From positions 62,001 to 126,000 of the forward strand of contig NZ_WOSV01000005.1 in the NCBI RefSeq assembly GCF_011516655.1: a stretch of 64,000 nt of DNA, written 5' to 3'. The notes under the pieces were generated by a model, which made no database searches, was not told the DNA's origin, and saw only the letters and a program-made list of their open reading frames with translations. A program made the translations under genes and the position numbers. Within the stretch, counting starts at the first letter, position 1; each line of letters begins with the position of its first letter. Below, piece by piece: positions 61,290 through 64,000 of the stretch. This DNA comes from Acetobacter thailandicus (lineage in GTDB: Bacteria; Pseudomonadota; Alphaproteobacteria; Acetobacterales; Acetobacteraceae).

Positions 61290-62693
61290 CAGCGCACCAT
61301 CATAAGCTGCAAGTACAGCTTCATGCATTGATTCTGAGATGGTTGGATGCGGGAAGATCGTTTCGATCAGCTCTGCTTCCGTCAGCTCACTGCTACGCGC
61401 AATAACGTAGCCCTGAATCATTTCCGTAACCTCGGCGCCAATCATGTGTGCGCCAAGCAGCTCACCGGTTTTGGCATCAAACACGGTTTTGATCAGACCT
61501 TCAGGCTCGCCCATGGCCAGTGCTTTACCGTTTGCTGCCAGAGGGAACTTGCCCACCCGCACTTTATAACCGGCTTCTTTGGCTTTTGCTTCTGTATAGC
61601 CAACAGAAGCTACCTGAGGGCGACAATATGTGCAGCCAGGAATTTTTGTCGGGTCAATAGCATGAACGGTTTTGCCGGCAATTGCCTCAACGCACATGAC
61701 AGCTTCGTGGCTGGCTTTATGGGCAAGCCATGGTGCGCCGGCAATATCGCCAATAGCATAAATACTAGGTTCAGCTGTGCGGCACAGGGAGTCAGTTACA
61801 ATATGGGTACGATCAACAACAATTTTTGTGTTTTCAAGACCGAGATTTTCAACATTACCCACAATGCCAACGGCTGAAATCACCCGGTCAACAACGATTG
61901 TCTGTGTTTTGCCACCGGCTTCAACAGGAACAGAAACTTCACTGGCCGTTTTGCTCAAAGCCCCCAGTTTTGCACTGGTTATAACTTTAATGCCCTGTTT
62001 CTCGAAAGATTTCTGAGCAATAGCACTGATCTCTTCATCTTCGACCGGCAGTATGCGTGGCGCAACTTCAACCAGTGTGACTTCTGAACCCATATTACGG
62101 TAGAATGAAGCAAATTCAGTGCCAATAGCACCTGAACCAATAACCAGCAGGCGGGCTGGCAGTTCTTCAGGCACAAGTGCTTCACGGTAGGACCATACCA
62201 GCTTACCATCAGGCTCAAGTCCTGGCAGTTTGCGGGCCCGGGCACCCGTGGCCAGAATAACATGGCGTGCGCTCAGTGTTGCCGTAACCGCATCTTTCTC
62301 GTGCACCAGCACCTTGCGTGTGCCGTCTTTTGCCAGCTCGCCAAGTTTACCAAAACCATTAAAAACAGGCACTTTGGCTTTTTTAAGCAGGTGAGCAATA
62401 CCGCCTGAGAGCTTACCGGATACAGCGCGTGAGCGGGCAACGACAGCCTTAAAGTCAAAGCTGATGTTATCAGCTTTAAAACCATAAGCAGGCAGATCAT
62501 GCAGAAGATGGTTAATTTCCGATGCTCTGAGCAATGCCTTGGTGGGAATACATCCCCAGTTCAGACAGATACCGCCCAGATGATTTGCTTCAACTACAGC
62601 AACAGAAAGCCCCAGCTGGGCAGCGCGCAGTGCTGCCACATACCCGCCAGGTCCGCCCCCGACAACGATAATATCAAAATTTGTCTGGCTCAT
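61281..62693 (-). CDS. lpdA: Dihydrolipoyl dehydrogenase
   Basis: A 470-residue FAD flavoprotein that reoxidises dihydrolipoyl groups, E3 of the pyruvate dehydrogenase complex. The FAD fold is VVGGGPGGYVAALRAAQ; the redox disulfide is GICLNWGCIP (C-x4-C); NAD-binding is VIGSGAIGTEFASF; the active-site histidine is in FPHPTISESMHEAV. It lies 14 bases after pdhC. A single lipoyl domain sits in the E2 gene, none in this E3. Confidence 0.96.
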   Translation of the reverse strand: MSQTNFDIIVVGGGPGGYVAALRAAQLGLSVAVVEANHLGGICLNWGCIPTKALLRASEINHLLHDLPAYGFKADNISFDFKAVVARSRAVSGKLSGGIAHLLKKAKVPVFNGFGKLGELAKDGTRKVLVHEKDAVTATLSARHVILATGARARKLPGLEPDGKLVWSYREALVPEELPARLLVIGSGAIGTEFASFYRNMGSEVTLVEVAPRILPVEDEEISAIAQKSFEKQGIKVITSAKLGALSKTASEVSVPVEAGGKTQTIVVDRVISAVGIVGNVENLGLENTKIVVDRTHIVTDSLCRTAEPSIYAIGDIAGAPWLAHKASHEAVMCVEAIAGKTVHAIDPTKIPGCTYCRPQVASVGYTEAKAKEAGYKVRVGKFPLAANGKALAMGEPEGLIKTVFDAKTGELLGAHMIGAEVTEMIQGYVIARSSELTEAELIETIFPHPTISESMHEAVLAAYDGALHF

Positions 62694-62707
62694 GATGAGT
62701 CTCTCAG

Positions 62708-63952
62708 TCAGATAACAAGGTTCAGAGGAGATTCAACAACAGAACGGAAGGCTGACAGCCATTCTGCTGCGGTTGAGCCATCAATTACACGATGATCAAC
62801 TGAGAGGGTCACGGTCATAACAGTTGCTGGTACGATCTCGCTGCCCTTAATCACAGGCTGCCTGCGACCTGCGGCAATAGCCAGAATGGCAGCCTGTGGC
62901 GGGTTAATAATAGCTGAGAAATCTTTTACGCCATACATACCCATGTTGGAGACGGAGAATGTACCCCCCTGGAATTCATCCGGCTTCAGCTTGCCTTCGC
63001 GGGCACGTTTGACCAGATCTTTCGCTTCCTGGCTGATTTGTCGGAGGCTTTTTTTATCAGCCTGTCTGACGATAGGCGTGATCAGACCATCAGGAATAGA
63101 AACAGCGACTGAAATGTCGGCATCATCATACAGAATCATCGTCTCATTGGTATAAGAGGCGTTGACAGCAGGTACGCGTTTCAGAGCCACAGCGACAGCT
63201 TTAATCAGCATGTCATTAACGGAAATTTTGAAAGATTCTTCGCCTTCAGATGCTGCCAGAGCATTAATCTGTGAACGCAGAGCCAGCAGAGCATCAAGCT
63301 CAACATCAACAGAAACGTAGAAGTGAGGAATGGTGCTTTTGGCTTCGGTCAGACGTTTTGCAATGACCTTACGCATTGTAGAATGCGGGACAGTGCGGGT
63401 CTCGCCTGCTGCCACAGCGGCCTGGACAGGTGCTTTTGGTGCAGAGGCCGCAGCTTCAACATCACGACGGACAATACGGCCGTGCGGGCCGCTTCCCTTC
63501 AGTTTCGAGATGTCGATGTTGTTCTGCTTCGCAATGCGACGTGCCAGTGGAGAGGCAAAAATACGATCTTTACCATGAGCAGGAGCGACCTTCGCAGGTG
63601 TGAGGGCTGGTGCTGCAGCAGCTTTTTTTGCCGGTTCAGCAACGGAAGCTGCCGGAGCAGCGGCTGGTGCCGGTGGCGCAGATTTTGTAACCTGATCAGG
63701 CACAGCCTCGCCTTCTTCTACAAGAATGGCGATCGGTGTGTTAACAGCAACGCCCTGCGCCCCGGCCTCGATCAGAATACGCCCCAGAATGCCTTCATCA
63801 ACGGCTTCTACTTCCATCGTTGCTTTATCAGTTTCGATTTCAGCCAGAACGTCACCGCTTGATACGGTGTCGCCCTCTTTTTTAAGCCAGCGTGCCAGTG
63901 TGCCCTCAGTCATTGTCGGAGAGAGCGCGGGCATAAGAATTTCAGTAGCCAT
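62708..63952 (-). CDS. pdhC: Pyruvate dehydrogenase complex dihydrolipoamide acetyltransferase (E2)
   Basis: A 414-residue E2 core enzyme that transfers acetyl groups to CoA. It has one lipoyl domain with the target lysine in [12 protein letters not shown], an Ala/Pro-rich linker, a peripheral-subunit-binding domain ([14 protein letters not shown], near residue 135) and the acyltransferase domain with the His in DHRVIDGS near the end. The ATG at 63952 is 11 bases after the pdhB stop. pdhB-pdhC-lpdA is the alphaproteobacterial PDH arrangement. Confidence 0.95.
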   Translation of the reverse strand: MATEILMPALSPTMTEGTLARWLKKEGDTVSSGDVLAEIETDKATMEVEAVDEGILGRILIEAGAQGVAVNTPIAILVEEGEAVPDQVTKSAPPAPAAAPAASVAEPAKKAAAAPALTPAKVAPAHGKDRIFASPLARRIAKQNNIDISKLKGSGPHGRIVRRDVEAAASAPKAPVQAAVAAGETRTVPHSTMRKVIAKRLTEAKSTIPHFYVSVDVELDALLALRSQINALAASEGEESFKISVNDMLIKAVAVALKRVPAVNASYTNETMILYDDADISVAVSIPDGLITPIVRQADKKSLRQISQEAKDLVKRAREGKLKPDEFQGGTFSVSNMGMYGVKDFSAIINPPQAAILAIAAGRRQPVIKGSEIVPATVMTVTLSVDHRVIDGSTAAEWLSAFRSVVESPLNLVI

Positions 63953-63963
63953 TTTGCTTCTCC

Positions 63964-64000
63964 TCAGACCATGCCACGCACAGCGTTTACAATATCTTCA
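63964..64000 (-). CDS. pdhB: Pyruvate dehydrogenase E1 beta subunit, C-terminal end (partial)
   Basis: Only 11 codons and a TGA stop are visible at the right edge on the minus strand; the rest lies beyond the window. The end reads [11 protein letters not shown], similar to the final helix of PdhB proteins. The spacing of 11 bases to the E2 gene and the shared strand support the call; the sequence alone would not be enough. Confidence 0.55.
   Translation of the reverse strand, partial: EDIVNAVRGMV

Noticed and set aside
61347-61877. A 176-codon plus-strand frame inside lpdA
   Set aside because: Antisense shadow of a conserved gene; the sequence is rich in Cys, Asn and Phe and resembles no protein.
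63323-63862. A 179-codon plus-strand frame inside pdhC
   Set aside because: Antisense to the Ala-rich linker and domains of E2; the Arg, Cys and Phe excess is the mirror of Ala and Lys codons.

Overview
The window reads as ordinary chromosome of an alphaproteobacterium, most likely an acetic acid bacterium (Acetobacteraceae) with roughly half G+C by eye. Support comes from gene order and family choice: metG-tatD-metallo-beta-lactamase; a sulfate-assimilation cluster carrying the alphaproteobacterial DUF2849 and DUF934 proteins around cysI; purB-purC-purS-purQ-purL-bolA-grxD; pdhB-pdhC-lpdA-lipA-coq10 type; E. coli-type serA beside an IMPase-type hisN; and a membrane malate:quinone oxidoreductase. 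The genus is an inference that the sequence alone does not fix. I see no tRNA or rRNA gene, CRISPR array, transposase, integrase, phage gene or plasmid origin.

Layout. 1-3.5 kb: end of metG, tatD, a metallo-hydrolase, a tandem universal stress protein and pdxH. 3.6-7.3 kb: fabI-aroC and mqo. 7.3-10.3 kb: bioB-queE-queC-queD, a biotin step followed by three preQ0 steps. 10.5-20 kb: a DUF333 lipoprotein, then cysH-cysD-cysNC-cysT-cysW-cysA-DUF2849-cysI-DUF934, running from sulfate uptake to sulfide. 20-24.8 kb: without a real gap, a fused DUF374 acyltransferase/Kdo transferase, lpxK, an LpxL-type acyltransferase and an inositol-monophosphatase family gene. 24.8-34.3 kb: a Ysc84 protein, then on the minus strand mltG, fabF, acpP, fabG, fabD, a SAM methyltransferase, a betaine-binding-like protein without export signal, a small unknown protein and an LpxR-like outer-membrane deacylase. 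34.6-38.5 kb: a double cold-shock protein, then kdsB-pheA-dapA-smpB. 38.6-48.8 kb: cytochrome c, hisN, serA, comM, sseA-metC, an AI-2E family permease, an EEP-fold phosphoesterase, cardiolipin synthase and yraN. 48.8-55.6 kb: the purine operon with bolA and grxD. 55.7-64 kb: terC, slt, pgpA, pncC, a small lipoprotein, coq10, lipA, lpdA, pdhC and the end of pdhB.

Themes. Many genes serve the cell envelope: LPS and Kdo (kdsB, kdtA, lpxK, lpxL, an LpxR-like protein), fatty acids (fabI, fabF, acpP, fabG, fabD), phospholipids (cls, pgpA) and murein (mltG, slt). Amino-acid, sulfur, purine and lipoate metabolism make up most of the rest.

Most noteworthy items: (1) a DUF374-KdtA fusion whose N-terminal homology, including the catalytic-type His, lies upstream of the first ATG/GTG/TTG codon and runs in frame back to the TAG of the DUF934 gene; (2) a secreted Rap1a-like small protein translationally overlapped on both sides inside the purine operon; (3) a betaine-binding-protein-like gene with no signal peptide and no transporter; (4) tandem 18-bp repeats ahead of fabI; (5) a G9 tract inside hisN; (6) a 12-bp palindrome ahead of DUF2849-cysI. 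I did not find a clear new multi-gene system.
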